Shown: positions 39,443-49,017, counted from the stretch's first letter. The stretch is DNA of 64,000 nt from Saprospiraceae bacterium (GCA_016711125.1 JADJTQ010000014.1:124001-188000), one strand, 5' to 3'. The notes: generated from the sequence alone by a model not told the origin. Translations and numbers: made by a program.

Positions 39443-40506
39443 TTAGTAAACTACTGTTTTAATTCTGATAATGGATTGCTCATTTGTTTCTTCACTGATT
39501 GCAAGATGCTTCGTGGCAGAATCATCCAGTACCTCGCCCAAATTACGGATTAATGCCGCAGGTATTTTGTGTTTTTCAAGACTTGATATCCAAAAATCGG
39601 CAGGAAATTCACCGATTAATTTCTGAATGTCTTGTGTGAGTGATGGTCGATTGGCCACCCGATCACTATTGGTACGGTAGCGGTTGTCTTCCAGCCATTG
39701 AGTGCGGTGTATAGCTCTGCAGAAATCAGCAAATTGCCGATCACTACCGATGGCCAGGATCAACAACTTATGGTCGGCGGTTTCAAAAATGTCACCATAG
39801 GGTGCAATACTTGGGTGTAAAGTGCCCATAGGTTGAGGTATATGCCCTCCCATCAAGTAATTACCCGCCTGATAGGTAAATGCCGAGACCATAGAATCAA
39901 GCAAAGATACCTGGATTTCTGAGCCAGCACCAGTCTGCTTTTTATTTATCAATGCACAAAGAATACCTTCCCGGAGCTGATGTGAAGCTAGTACATCGGC
40001 AATGGCAAAAGGTACCTTGGCTGGCTTTTGACCAGGATAGCCTGTCATTGATAAAAGGCCCGAATCCGCCTGAATCATCATGTCGAAAGCTGGTTTATCA
40101 GATTTCGGACCATAGCCCGTTATGTTAGCTAATATAATATCAGGTTTGACCTCTTTAATTTGAGTATAAGTCAGATTTAGTTTTTCCGCTTTGCGATCAG
40201 ATAGATTGGTGATGAGGATATCACATGTCTTAAGATATTCGCGAAACTTCTTCTGGTCAGTGTCGTTTTTTAAATCAAGCATTAGATTATATTTCTGCCC
40301 GTTTACCGAATCATAATAAATGCTCCTATCCTTTGCTTGGCTTTCGAAAGGGTTTCTCCATGACCGGCTGACATCCCCTGCGGAGGTTCAATCTTGACGA
40401 CATTGGCACCCAGTTCTTTTAGGAAAGTTGCGGTAAGTGGTCCCGCCAGCGCGGTTGCTAATTCAATGACATTCAAATCTTTAAAAAGAAATTCAAACTT
40501 GCTCAT
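39443..40506 (-). CDS. Class III (CaiB/BaiF) CoA transferase (one frameshift)
   Basis: About 354 residues when repaired, slightly shorter than the usual 380-400. N-terminal LNVIELATALAGPLTATFLKELGANVVKIEPPQ contains the family signature, and the catalytic aspartate lies in AFDMMIQADSG. PFAIADVLASHQ is the usual hinge. The frame breaks near 40315: the coding strand reads GCATTTATTATG where one more T gives AFYYDSVNGQKYNLMLDLKND, the expected continuation. Role: transfers CoA between carboxylic acids, donor and acceptor unknown. It lies upstream of the aldolase with a 9-base gap. Confidence 0.88.
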
Positions 40507-40536
40507 AGTATTTTTTTTAACCTAATATGAGAGTCA

Positions 40537-41529
40537 TCACTTGTATTTTTTATTCAATGTGGCAAAGATAATCTTACTGATCTTTCTAAGATCTTCCATG
40601 TCACATACCAATTCTTTACGACTAAGATTTTTTGGAATAAATTCGCCGTGTTTCGCATCGACTTTGGCATATTGATTTAGACATTGATGACCGGTTTCGA
40701 CGGCAAGATTAAGTAGTAAAAAAAACTTCCTTTTTTGATAGGTAGAAAATGGAAGTCGATGAAATAGAGCAAAAGTTTTTTCTATTTCTTCAATAAATAA
40801 TTGCGAAAGGTCTCTAATCGATGTCGTTTGAGAGGGCAAAGTCATAATGCCTTCATGGAGATCTCTAAACAAATCAAAAATATCATTGTGCAGTTGCATA
40901 AGACCTCCCAACTGATAGACCGCGTCCCATTCTTCCGGACTGATTGGCCGATTGAGTGCTGACCGGTAAAGCAAAAGCGCATACCCTCCCTTGGCCCAGG
41001 TGATATTTTTCAATTTTTTAATGGACAGGTCATCATGATGCTGTTGTAGACTTTCCTGCTGTGCTTCAAGTGTAAGGTGGATTAATTTACGGCCTACTTC
41101 TGGAAAGGGATGCCGATCCATCGTATGTTGATATAACTCTTGAGTGAGTACCTGCCAGGGGTGAGTTGACTGTTGGGCTATCATTTGATGGATTTCGCTG
41201 GCTGACAGTTTTTCGTGATCAACCAGGTAGTCGGCGATAGGAGTAGCCATTGCTATATAATACCCTGCTTCCAGTTCGGCCGGTGATGGTTTATGATTTA
41301 ATAATGTACAAAACCATTGACTGGTGAGACTATTGGCAAATAAATAGTGGAAGATCCTTTTCTGAAGCGGACCCCCTAGATTAGCCAATGTTTTTAATTG
41401 CTGCTGGGATTGATTCCAGAATTGGAATAGATAGCCTTTTTTGTTGTTCAGTCTTCGATAGGCAACATAAATCTCTAAAAATGCTAAACTGATTCTGGCT
41501 AGCAATAAGAAATTAATAAATCTGTACAT
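40537..41529 (-). CDS. Class 1 isoprenoid-synthase-like protein
   Basis: 330 residues, all-helical, from the ATG at 41529 (MYRFINFLLLARIS; another ATG two codons upstream is possible). Two acidic motifs face each other as in the trans-isoprenoid synthase fold: YLVDHEKLSASE at about residue 105 and LMQLHNDIFDLFRDLHEG at about 235. Neither is the exact DDxxD of farnesyl or phytoene synthases, so catalysis is uncertain. NCBI-type annotation of such Bacteroidota proteins, as I recall, is 'class 1 isoprenoid biosynthesis enzyme'. The start overlaps the stop of the DJ-1/PfpI gene by 17 bases. Confidence 0.55.
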   Translation of the reverse strand: MYRFINFLLLARISLAFLEIYVAYRRLNNKKGYLFQFWNQSQQQLKTLANLGGPLQKRIFHYLFANSLTSQWFCTLLNHKPSPAELEAGYYIAMATPIADYLVDHEKLSASEIHQMIAQQSTHPWQVLTQELYQHTMDRHPFPEVGRKLIHLTLEAQQESLQQHHDDLSIKKLKNITWAKGGYALLLYRSALNRPISPEEWDAVYQLGGLMQLHNDIFDLFRDLHEGIMTLPSQTTSIRDLSQLFIEEIEKTFALFHRLPFSTYQKRKFFLLLNLAVETGHQCLNQYAKVDAKHGEFIPKNLSRKELVCDMEDLRKISKIIFATLNKKYK

Positions 41530-42100
41530 CCGCATTTTCGTAAAGATCGGGTAGTCCCATCCGTTTTGCGATTTCCATTGCTTGCGTTTTTCCTGTGAGG
41601 ATCTGGCAGGTATGGAGACCCACCAAGATCGAGGTTGCCACTGCACCTCCTGTCACTATCCCTTGATCTTCGACAAGATCAGCTTTCACAACCTCACTGG
41701 TGTATTGATGTAAAAGATTATACTCGTCAAAATGGGTCGTCGCCTTCCTGTTTTCAAGGAATCCTGCAGCTCCTAAAAGCAGACTACCTGTACAGACTGA
41801 AATTTTCAATGGAATTTTTTGCGCCGATCTGAGCCATCTAACAAAAGTAGCATCATGGATCAGTGTGCGCGTTCCAAAACCTCCGGGGATAAATACTAGG
41901 TCAAAAGTCGATAGATCTGGTTGCACCAAATCTACCTGCACTTTAAAGCCAAAAGTATCGCTGACGTCTGCCCGGTAGGCAAAATATTGAATTTGCAAAT
42001 CTGGCAGGAACTTCATAGTCTTTAACCGTTGAATTGCATCCGTAAAACCCACTAGATCCAATAGAGTGAGATCCTGATATACAACGATGGCTAGCTTCAT
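41513..42100 (-). CDS. DJ-1/PfpI-family protein (isonitrile-hydratase-like)
   Basis: 195 residues from the ATG at 42100 (MKLAIVVYQDLTLLDLVG). The acidic residue of the DJ-1 fold is in TLLDLVGF, the GG turn is in VFIPGGFGTR, and the nucleophile cysteine is in ISVCTGSLLLGAAGFL. ATTHFDEYNLL and GIVTGGAVATSILVGLH match the AraC-linked/isonitrile-hydratase branch. The substrate is unknown. The upstream region is almost entirely taken by the CCGACACC/CTTCCGG repeat tract beginning at 42139, so its promoter must lie in or beyond that tract. Coupled by overlap to the isoprenoid-synthase-like gene. Confidence 0.88.
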   Translation of the reverse strand: MKLAIVVYQDLTLLDLVGFTDAIQRLKTMKFLPDLQIQYFAYRADVSDTFGFKVQVDLVQPDLSTFDLVFIPGGFGTRTLIHDATFVRWLRSAQKIPLKISVCTGSLLLGAAGFLENRKATTHFDEYNLLHQYTSEVVKADLVEDQGIVTGGAVATSILVGLHTCQILTGKTQAMEIAKRMGLPDLYENADVQIY

Positions 42101-42138
42101 ATTTCTTGGCAAGTTGCGGCACGAAGATAGGAATTCCT

Positions 42139-42321
42139 CAGTTCTCAGTCTTCAGTCTTCCGACATCGGTCTTCCGGCTTCGGTCTTCGGTCTTCGGTCT
42201 TCCGACTTCCCACTAATGCCTCCTTCCGACACCGGACACCCGACACCGACACCGACACCGACACCGGACACCCGACACCCGACACCGGACACCGGACACC
42301 CGACACCCGACACCCGACACC
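42139..42321. repeat. GC-rich degenerate tandem repeat (CTTCCGG / CCGACACC type), copy 1
   Basis: Left half: repeated CTTCCGGCTTCGGTCTTCGGT-like units. Right half: about 14 units of variants of CCGACA, CCGGACA and CCCGACA. It begins 39 bases before the DJ-1 start and ends 16 bases before the response-regulator stop. Composition is unlike both neighbours. A second tract of the same kind is at 51324-51470. Read as protein it gives only TPDTRHPTPDTGHP-type low-complexity sequence and is not a gene. Confidence 0.85.
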
Positions 42322-42337
42322 AAACTGCCAATCTGAC

Positions 42338-43021
42338 TTACTCAATTTTGTATCCCACCCCTTTAATGGTCTTGATAAACTCATCACCAAGTTTATTTCG
42401 TAGTTTGGAGATGTGCACATCGATAGTGCGATTGCCAACGATCACATCACTTCCCCAGACATATCGATAAATTTCATCTCTCGAGAAAACTTTTCCGGGC
42501 TTTTCTACTAACAACCAAAGTATTTCAAATTCTTTTCTAGCTAGTTCCAATAACTGATCAAATAATTTGACTTCATATTTTTCCCGGTCCAGGATTAAAT
42601 TTTCCACCTGGATGATCTTGTTTTCCGTCTTCTGAAAGTTTTTGTGCCGGCGTAATAGAGTTTTTACTTTGCTATTTAGCAACCTGGGTGAAATAGGCTT
42701 GTGGATGTAGTCATCGGCACCTGCAGTGAGCCCGGCTATTTCGCTATATTCCTCATGACGGGCAGTTAGAAATGCTATGATCGTATCCTCAAATGAGCGA
42801 TCATTTCTGAATTTATGGCAAGCGGTAACTCCATCCATTTGAGGCATCATAATATCGAGTAGGATTAAATGAGGATTTATTTGCTGAGCCAGTTCAAAAG
42901 CTTCATATCCATTTGATGCCTGCTCAACCAGGTAACCTTCTTTTTGTAAATTATAACCTACGAATTCGAGGATATCCGGCTCGTCGTCCACTACTAAGAT
43001 TCTTGCTTCCATAACTGCCAT
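42338..43021 (-). CDS. OmpR/PhoB-family response regulator
   Basis: 227 residues. The receiver domain has DDEPD near the N-terminus, phospho-Asp in LILLDIMMPQMDG, Thr in AFLTARHEE and Lys in YIHKPIS. A winged-helix output domain follows, with ARKEFEILWLLVEKPGKVFSRDEIYRYVWG and RTIDVHISKLRNKLGDEFIKTIKGVGYKI, the classical PhoB/OmpR recognition helix region. No histidine kinase adjoins. It is divergent from the beta-helix protein and TonB receptor at 43.5-48.2 kb, the kind of surface system PhoB-like regulators control. The start may be 43021 or the ATG three codons later. Confidence 0.93.
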   Translation of the reverse strand: MAVMEARILVVDDEPDILEFVGYNLQKEGYLVEQASNGYEAFELAQQINPHLILLDIMMPQMDGVTACHKFRNDRSFEDTIIAFLTARHEEYSEIAGLTAGADDYIHKPISPRLLNSKVKTLLRRHKNFQKTENKIIQVENLILDREKYEVKLFDQLLELARKEFEILWLLVEKPGKVFSRDEIYRYVWGSDVIVGNRTIDVHISKLRNKLGDEFIKTIKGVGYKIE

Positions 43022-43516
43022 TTGTTGTGGTTATATTTTAAAATAGATCCAAAATTAGGCACTTTGTATGTGTGCTGACAAGTTATAAACCGGAATTAAT
43101 GCAAAGTTAATTCTGGCTTAACATTACATCGAGATTGAGCCCGGGCATTCTTTCTTCCTGGGGCATATCCGCAAGTAACTACTTCATGCTCATCTTTCTG
43201 GGCATGTTTGGAGATGATGTTTTCATAGATGTAAATGTATTTTAGGACCTTTCTAATCCGGTATATGAGGGACAAATACCCGGTTGTTCTACAAACTGAA
43301 CTGAAGAATCTAATTTATTGCGAACACGGTGTTATTGCTTCTTTAAGCCTCCTGGTGAAATTGGAGATATGCAATATTAAATAACAGTAACATCACCATT
43401 ATTTCACCCGTCTTGATTTTATCTAGACTTAAAACCATCTTCATTCAGTGTTAACATGGTCAGAATATCTTCACGCTCGAATTTTTAGATCAAAAAACTA
43501 TCGACAAAAAAAGACT
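43022..43516. other. Divergent promoter region, about 500 bases
   Basis: No gene. It separates the PhoB-like regulator from the T9SS/TonB pair. On the minus strand a candidate promoter for the regulator lies at 43050-43057. For the plus-strand pair no clear promoter was found. Any binding sites of the regulator would be expected here. I saw no obvious pair of 7-base direct repeats. Confidence 0.4.
43050..43057 (-). promoter_or_regulatory. Candidate -7 element for the PhoB-like regulator
   Basis: Minus strand TAATTTTG matches TAnnTTTG, with a TTG 21 bases upstream as -33 element. It ends 29 bases before the ATG at 43021, a reasonable leader length. Confidence 0.5.
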
Positions 43517-45136
43517 ATGAAAAAGATTTACTTGATAATTGCCTACTTACTTACGCTTGTAGCATATGTAGTGGCACAGGAAAACACTACTGACCTTAAC
43601 ATCGGGATTGGAGATACTCTAACTCTTTCAGTCGGAACTGATTATACGATGGATGGATATGTATATGTTGAAGATGGCGCAGTTTTAATTATCGAAGCTG
43701 GAGTTGTTGTCAAATGCAAATCAACTCCAACAACCGGCGATCTCAGCACTGCTCTCATCATTTCCAGAGGAGGAAAGATCTTTGCCGAAGGCACCAAAGA
43801 TGCTCCTATCATCTTCACCAGTGATGAGGATGATTTATCGATTACAACCGATTTATCGCCTTTTGACTTTCAGAAATGGGGAGGCATCGTGATATTGGGA
43901 AAGGGAGTTGTCGGAGAAGATGGAGGTACTGATAATATTGAGGGCATTCCGGAAGGAGACGGCCGGAGTGAGTACGGTGGAACGGACAATGCCGATAACT
44001 CAGGAATTTTGAAATATGTATCCATTCGTCATGGAGGTGCTGTTTTGGAGCAAGACAATGAAATTAACGGATTGACCCTTGGTGGGGTTGGTTCCGGAAC
44101 TGAGATTGATTACATCGAAGTATTTTCGGGGAAAGATGATGGTATTGAGATTTTCGGAGGTGCGGTAAATATTACCCATGCTGCCGTTGCCTTCATAGGC
44201 GATGATTCCTACGATTTTGATGAAAGTTGGACCGGTTCGATGCAATATATCTTTTCATTACAGCAAAATCTGGATTCGGAATTTGGAGGAGATCATGCCA
44301 TCGAATATGACGGATCAGAGTCAGAAGACAAAGAACCAAAAACTGTGGGTAGAATATATAATGGAACTTTCATCGGAGCAGGCCCTGGAAGTGCGAATGG
44401 TGAGAGCGATGGCATTGTTTTGAAAAGCGATGGAGCGGCACAGATCTGGAACAGTTTGATATTAAGTTCTGGTGGTTATGCAGTTGCCGTAGAATCTACC
44501 TCACTGGATCGTCTGGCTGCAGGAGAAAGTGCTTTTGCGAATAACATCATTTTTGACTATACAACCCTGGCATTGAATGATGATGCTACGGTTTTAGCAG
44601 CCTTAGCAGTAGGTAATACGGAGAATGTGGACCCGATGCTCGGAGGAATATCGAGAATTCCAGATGGTGGCCTGGATCCACGTCCGAGTGCTGAATCGCC
44701 TGCCTTATCCGGTGCCGCTGTGGATCCCAATGCTGCAGATTTTATTGAGACAACCAATTACCGGGGTGCCTTTGACAATGAAACTAATTGGGCTCTAGGC
44801 TGGACAGCCCTTGACTCTTATGGATTTTTTGGTGACTTGGCTACTGTAGGTGTATTTGATGTGACCGAAAATGGAATGGAAATCCAAACCTCTCCAAATC
44901 CAGTTTATACGGGCACTTCGCGCGTAACTTTCAATTTACCACATAGTTCTGAAGTACAAGTCATGATTCACGACATCACCGGTAAAACCATTGAAAGATG
45001 GAACTCAGGATACTTTTATGAAGGAGCGAATTCGTTGATTTTGAATACTTCACGATTGGAGCAGGGAACATATATATTGTCACTGATTTCAGCCTCGGGT
45101 ATAGCAACACAAAAATTTATCGCCAGTCCTTTCTAG
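43517..45136 (+). CDS. Secreted parallel-beta-helix protein with T9SS sorting domain
   Basis: 539 residues from the ATG at 43517, with a signal peptide (MKKIYLIIAYLLTLVAYVVAQ). The body is rich in Gly, Asp and short strands (VSIRHGGAVLEQDNEINGLTLGGVGSGTEIDYI, FIGDDSYDFDESWTG, GIVLKSDGA), matching the Bacteroidota beta-helix group frequently mislabelled 'multidrug transporter'. A C-terminal type A T9SS sorting domain follows (SPNPVYTGTSRVTF ... LEQGTYILSLISASGIATQKF). The mature protein is expected on the cell surface or secreted. A TonB receptor gene follows after 142 bases, with a strong hairpin between. Function unproven. Confidence 0.88.
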   Translation: MKKIYLIIAYLLTLVAYVVAQENTTDLNIGIGDTLTLSVGTDYTMDGYVYVEDGAVLIIEAGVVVKCKSTPTTGDLSTALIISRGGKIFAEGTKDAPIIFTSDEDDLSITTDLSPFDFQKWGGIVILGKGVVGEDGGTDNIEGIPEGDGRSEYGGTDNADNSGILKYVSIRHGGAVLEQDNEINGLTLGGVGSGTEIDYIEVFSGKDDGIEIFGGAVNITHAAVAFIGDDSYDFDESWTGSMQYIFSLQQNLDSEFGGDHAIEYDGSESEDKEPKTVGRIYNGTFIGAGPGSANGESDGIVLKSDGAAQIWNSLILSSGGYAVAVESTSLDRLAAGESAFANNIIFDYTTLALNDDATVLAALAVGNTENVDPMLGGISRIPDGGLDPRPSAESPALSGAAVDPNAADFIETTNYRGAFDNETNWALGWTALDSYGFFGDLATVGVFDVTENGMEIQTSPNPVYTGTSRVTFNLPHSSEVQVMIHDITGKTIERWNSGYFYEGANSLILNTSRLEQGTYILSLISASGIATQKFIASPF

Positions 45137-45166
45137 TTCTCACTCTCCGAGGATCTTAACTTAATT

Positions 45167-45200
45167 ATGAACCGTACTCAAAACCTTGGGTGCGGTTCAT
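45167..45200 (+). terminator. 13-bp stem-loop between the beta-helix gene and the TonB receptor gene
   Basis: Arms ATGAACCGTACTC and GGGTGCGGTTCAT pair over 13 positions (11 Watson-Crick, two G-U), with an 8-base loop AAAACCTT, followed by TATTTAATATT. It fits a weak terminator or attenuator that could lower receptor expression relative to the secreted protein. Confidence 0.6.
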
Positions 45201-45278
45201 TATTTAATATTACCGTAATATTTGGTTGTAATTCTGTTCACGCTGGCGAATTACTTTTGCTGTCTGAACAAGATACCT

Positions 45279-48179
45279 ATGAGATTCTATTTTTTAAGTG
45301 TAATTCTTCTAATGTGTATTGCCTCTTTAACTGCTCAGAGTGTGATCAGTGGAACAATACTAGATCAGAATACGGCAGAACCATTGACGTTTGTAAATGT
45401 TGCAATTGCCGGCACAGCCATTGGAACCAGCAGTGATTTAAATGGAAAGTACCGATTGGAAATTAGTCCCGGTACCTATAGCCTATTATTTAGTTATGTA
45501 GGCTATGTTGATAAGTCGATAGTCGATATAGATGTTAAAGATGGCGAAGTTACCGTGGTTGATCTTGGGATGTCAGATCAGGCCATTGAATTGAATATTG
45601 ATTTAGTTGTCACCGCGAAATCATTGGAGCGTTCTGAGAATTCAGTGCTGTTACTTCGCAAGAAATCTGATAAAATTCAGGACGGAATTTCTTCGCAGGA
45701 GATGAGTCGCTATGGTATTAGTAACGCAGCGGGAGCAATGCGGAAGGTGACTGGTGCAACGATCAATGAAGGTAAATATGTGTATATCCGGGGGTTGGGT
45801 GATCGCTATTCTTTATCACAACTTAATGGCCTGGTTATTCCCACTGCTGATCCCTATCGAAACAGTGCTCAACTCGATCTTATTCCTACCAATTTACTGT
45901 ATAATATTATCACCTCAAAAACATTTACCCCCGATCTACCTGGCACCTTTACCGGAGGCAGTGTAGATATTAAGACTAAAAGTTTTCCCGAACGATTTAC
46001 CTTGACCTTTTCCGCATCTGCAGGCTACAACAGTCAAAATAACATGGTAGATGGATTTCTATCTTATGAGGGTAGTAGCTCTGATTATTTTGGTTATGAT
46101 CAGGGCTCCAGAGACAGACCGGCCATTTATGATAATCAGAGGGTAAAGGAACTGGGTATATTGCAACAATCTCTGTTTCCAAGGCCTCGTGATGGGGGGT
46201 CTGGTGCCACTGAAATGGCAACGCTTACCGACCAGGTAATTCGGGAGTCAAACAATGATTTCACTCCCGAATACATGAAAACACCCCTTGACCATGGATT
46301 TTCATTTTCTTTTGGCAACCAATATGGCAAGAGCAAAAATGCACTGGGGGTTATCCTGACCGGATCTTTTAAACAGAGCTATAACCATCTGAGTGGATAT
46401 ACAAAAGCTAATTGGTTTTTGGATGATCTCACCACAGGGACGTTATTTAATCAGGGCAATTTTAGAGAGACTTTAAGTACTCAAAGCCCCTCATTAAATG
46501 GTATGGCTGGACTTTCTTATAAATTGGGCAGTGCCAACACTTTTTCATTCATCAGCATGTATAGTCATCAAACTGATAAGGCAGGTCGGTTTATTGAAGG
46601 TGAACGACCTGATAATCTGGTTTATCCCCGCTATCTGGAAGGAAATTCTTTAATATGGACGGAGAGAGAAATGGTGAATTTTCAGCTGGGAGGTGAGCAT
46701 GTTCTTCCAGGTTTAAAAAATGCCAGGATCGAATGGAAAGCAAGTATGGCGGATATGAGCCAGGATGAACCGGATACCCGCTTTTTTGAATATGTCAGAA
46801 ATGTGGAAACAGACTTCTACAATTTGCCCGCTTCTGATATTCAGCTACCATTTCATTTCTGGAGAGACCTGAAAGACTCGCAGAAAGATCTAAAATTAGA
46901 TCTCACCTTACCCTTTGGATCTAATAATACCAATAAAATTAAGTTCGGTAGTTTGTATTCTACAAAGGACCGGAAATTTAATGAATTCAGGTACCAGATA
47001 ATAAGAGAATCACCCTTTTTCTTTGGCTCTGAACTTCTTTCCGCTAAATCTTTTTCTGATGTAAACGGTAATCTGGATCTCTATTTAGCAGATGATAATA
47101 TTGGAATCGTTGATATTTTGGACGATTCAGGTACGCCGGAACCTCGCTATATTATTGGCAATCGAAATTTTGATGTCACCATTCCAAGGAATTCTTATAT
47201 AGGTTCTGAAGATGTATTCGCCGGTTATGGTATGTTAACTCTCGCGCTGGCCAATTCATTGAAGTTTATTGGCGGTGCCAGATATGAGAAGACTGATATT
47301 TCTGTAGAGAGCCGAGACACTTTCTTAGATGATGATGAACGTTTTGGAAATATAGATGTCAGTGATATTTTACCTTCGGCGAATCTTATTTTTGAAGTTG
47401 CCAAAGACATGAACTTACGGGCCTCTTTTTCAAGAACGCTGGCAAGACCGAATCTCCGTGAAATTGCCAATTTTAGCTCATTTGATCCGCCCACAAAATC
47501 GACTATCAGCGGTAATCCAAATCTGGAAAGGACCAATATATCCAATTTCGACCTACGCTGGGAAATGTTTTTAGATGAAGGTGATCTGGTCTCTGTAAGT
47601 GGTTACTATAAGAAATTTAAAAACCCAATTACTTTATTTTATCAGCGCACTCAAAACCCTACCCTGCAATATACCAATGTACCTTCAGCTGAATTGTATG
47701 GAGTAGAGTTTGAGTTACGTAAAAGACTAAATTTTATTTCTCCTTTCTTTGAGAGATTTGCAGTAAATACCAACTTCTCATTTATCGAAGCATCATCTGA
47801 TGTTCGGGAAGAGAATGTGACCACCAGCCGCACCGAAAGACCTTTCGAAGGTCAGGCACCCTTTATTATGAACGCAGCTCTGATTTACAGTGCCTCTGCT
47901 GTTGGTGGCGTCGAAGCTGTATTGGCCCTTAATACGGTTGGAGATCGGTTAAGCATCTTTGGCCGCGACAATACGCCTGATGTTTATAACCGAGGAAGAT
48001 CGCAACTGGATTTTACCATTTCTAAGAAATTTCAGGATCTTGATCTACAATTCAGTGCCCAGAACCTCTTGAATAATGCTTATGTATTATCTTCTGAATA
48101 TAATGCATCAGAATACATTTATGAGAAATTTCAGAGAGGTATCTCATTTAGTGTAAGTATGAGCTACACGGTCAAATAG
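45279..48179 (+). CDS. TonB-dependent outer-membrane receptor with CarboxypepD-reg-like N-terminus
   Basis: 966 residues from the ATG at 45279 (signal MRFYFLSVILLMCIASLTAQS). An N-terminal carboxypeptidase-regulatory-like domain (SGTILDQNTAEPLTFVNVAIAGT ... YSLLFSYVGYVDKS) precedes the plug domain (SRYGISNAAGAMRKVTGATINEGKYVYIRGLGDRYS, LPGTFTGGSVDIKTK) and a 22-strand barrel ending GISFSVSMSYTVK. The plug reads like the OmpA-independent 'TonB-dependent receptor' group that pairs with the beta-helix proteins, not like SusC. It imports a substrate with TonB energy. The substrate is unknown, and a phosphate-linked role is possible because of the divergent PhoB-like regulator. Confidence 0.92.
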   Translation: MRFYFLSVILLMCIASLTAQSVISGTILDQNTAEPLTFVNVAIAGTAIGTSSDLNGKYRLEISPGTYSLLFSYVGYVDKSIVDIDVKDGEVTVVDLGMSDQAIELNIDLVVTAKSLERSENSVLLLRKKSDKIQDGISSQEMSRYGISNAAGAMRKVTGATINEGKYVYIRGLGDRYSLSQLNGLVIPTADPYRNSAQLDLIPTNLLYNIITSKTFTPDLPGTFTGGSVDIKTKSFPERFTLTFSASAGYNSQNNMVDGFLSYEGSSSDYFGYDQGSRDRPAIYDNQRVKELGILQQSLFPRPRDGGSGATEMATLTDQVIRESNNDFTPEYMKTPLDHGFSFSFGNQYGKSKNALGVILTGSFKQSYNHLSGYTKANWFLDDLTTGTLFNQGNFRETLSTQSPSLNGMAGLSYKLGSANTFSFISMYSHQTDKAGRFIEGERPDNLVYPRYLEGNSLIWTEREMVNFQLGGEHVLPGLKNARIEWKASMADMSQDEPDTRFFEYVRNVETDFYNLPASDIQLPFHFWRDLKDSQKDLKLDLTLPFGSNNTNKIKFGSLYSTKDRKFNEFRYQIIRESPFFFGSELLSAKSFSDVNGNLDLYLADDNIGIVDILDDSGTPEPRYIIGNRNFDVTIPRNSYIGSEDVFAGYGMLTLALANSLKFIGGARYEKTDISVESRDTFLDDDERFGNIDVSDILPSANLIFEVAKDMNLRASFSRTLARPNLREIANFSSFDPPTKSTISGNPNLERTNISNFDLRWEMFLDEGDLVSVSGYYKKFKNPITLFYQRTQNPTLQYTNVPSAELYGVEFELRKRLNFISPFFERFAVNTNFSFIEASSDVREENVTTSRTERPFEGQAPFIMNAALIYSASAVGGVEAVLALNTVGDRLSIFGRDNTPDVYNRGRSQLDFTISKKFQDLDLQFSAQNLLNNAYVLSSEYNASEYIYEKFQRGISFSVSMSYTVK

Positions 48180-48726
48180 ATTTTGAATTTCTTTTTGATT
48201 TTCAGTTCTTTTTGAATTCGCCCTCAAAACAATAAAGTCAATTATCAATATCTATACACTTGACACAAATTGATTTTTGACCTGATTTCCCTCGGTATCC
48301 GGTAGTATTAAAAGTATGCTTGCCGAATACCAGGGAAATCACTTGTGCACTTCCATGATGACATGACTTCACTATAGGAGTACTATGAAATAATCGTAAG
48401 TCTGTAGGATATTACCGAACATAATACCCCGTTTGTAATGCTCCCGGTACGAATACTAGACGCTTCTTTTGAGGAAGAGGAGCTCTTGTTGGGGAAGGAT
48501 TGCTCTTGTGCAACCTAAATCCTTATATCTTAGAGGAGTAACCCCTCACCTTTATTTGCCTCCTAGAGCTTTGCTCTGTTCCAAACTGACCTTCCAAACA
48601 TTCTTAATCGAAGAAATCTTCACATTTGTCTAACAGTGCGCATAATATTCTGTTAAACTGATCATTTGTATATGCAAAAGCGTTCTTTTTTTAGTCTTAT
48701 AGGTGTAACGAAAAAAAAGAAAAGCC
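48180..48726. other. Intergenic stretch, about 550 bases, with a long inverted repeat
   Basis: No gene was recognised in either strand. It contains the inverted repeat at 48284-48340. The remainder has no family resemblance, no tRNA-like structure and no transposase remnant. Confidence 0.45.
48284..48340. repeat. Long inverted repeat downstream of the TonB receptor gene
   Basis: Left arm 48284-48302 begins GATTTCCCT and right arm 48323-48340 ends AGGGAAATC. The full arms pair over 18 positions with one bulged C and one mismatch, around a 20-base AT-rich loop. There is no U-run after it, so it is not a simple terminator. A remnant of a small mobile or structured RNA element is possible. Confidence 0.65.
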
Positions 48727-49017
48727 ATGAAAGACATCTTTTTAATTGAAATCGAACTGAACTACGCTTTTAGAAACCGTATGGAGTCAGCATCTTACCT
48801 TCTTAATCAAATGCTCGCTGATGGTAAGATTCAAACTTATGGTATATCTGATGATCTAGGTCGCATGTGGATCACCACGATGGCAGGCTCAGAATTTGAG
48901 ATCTGGGAATTGTTGGGACATCTACCTGTAGAAAGTGCCATGGAGCCTCTCGTAACCCGGATGCTCACTTACAATCAAAGTATAGATCTACAGTTTCCCG
49001 CTGTATCCATGAACTAG
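48727..49017 (+). CDS. Small conserved-type hypothetical protein (96 aa)
   Basis: 96 residues, beta-alpha-beta pattern: strand FLIEIELN, helix NRMESASYLLNQMLADGKIQTYGI, strand WITTMAGSEFEIWELLGHLP, helix ESAMEPLVTRML. The pattern resembles the dimeric alpha/beta-barrel (ferredoxin-like) small proteins such as muconolactone isomerase-like or YciI-like families, but I cannot assign one. A purine-rich run GAAAAAAAAGAAAAG precedes the start by a few bases and could contain the ribosome-binding site. Function unknown. The next genes form the arsenic locus, with a 280-base gap. Confidence 0.6.
   Translation: MKDIFLIEIELNYAFRNRMESASYLLNQMLADGKIQTYGISDDLGRMWITTMAGSEFEIWELLGHLPVESAMEPLVTRMLTYNQSIDLQFPAVSMN

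Noticed and set aside
42139..42321. Open frames through the repeat tract on both strands
   Set aside because: They translate into TPDTRHP-type low-complexity peptides and exist only because of the repeat composition.
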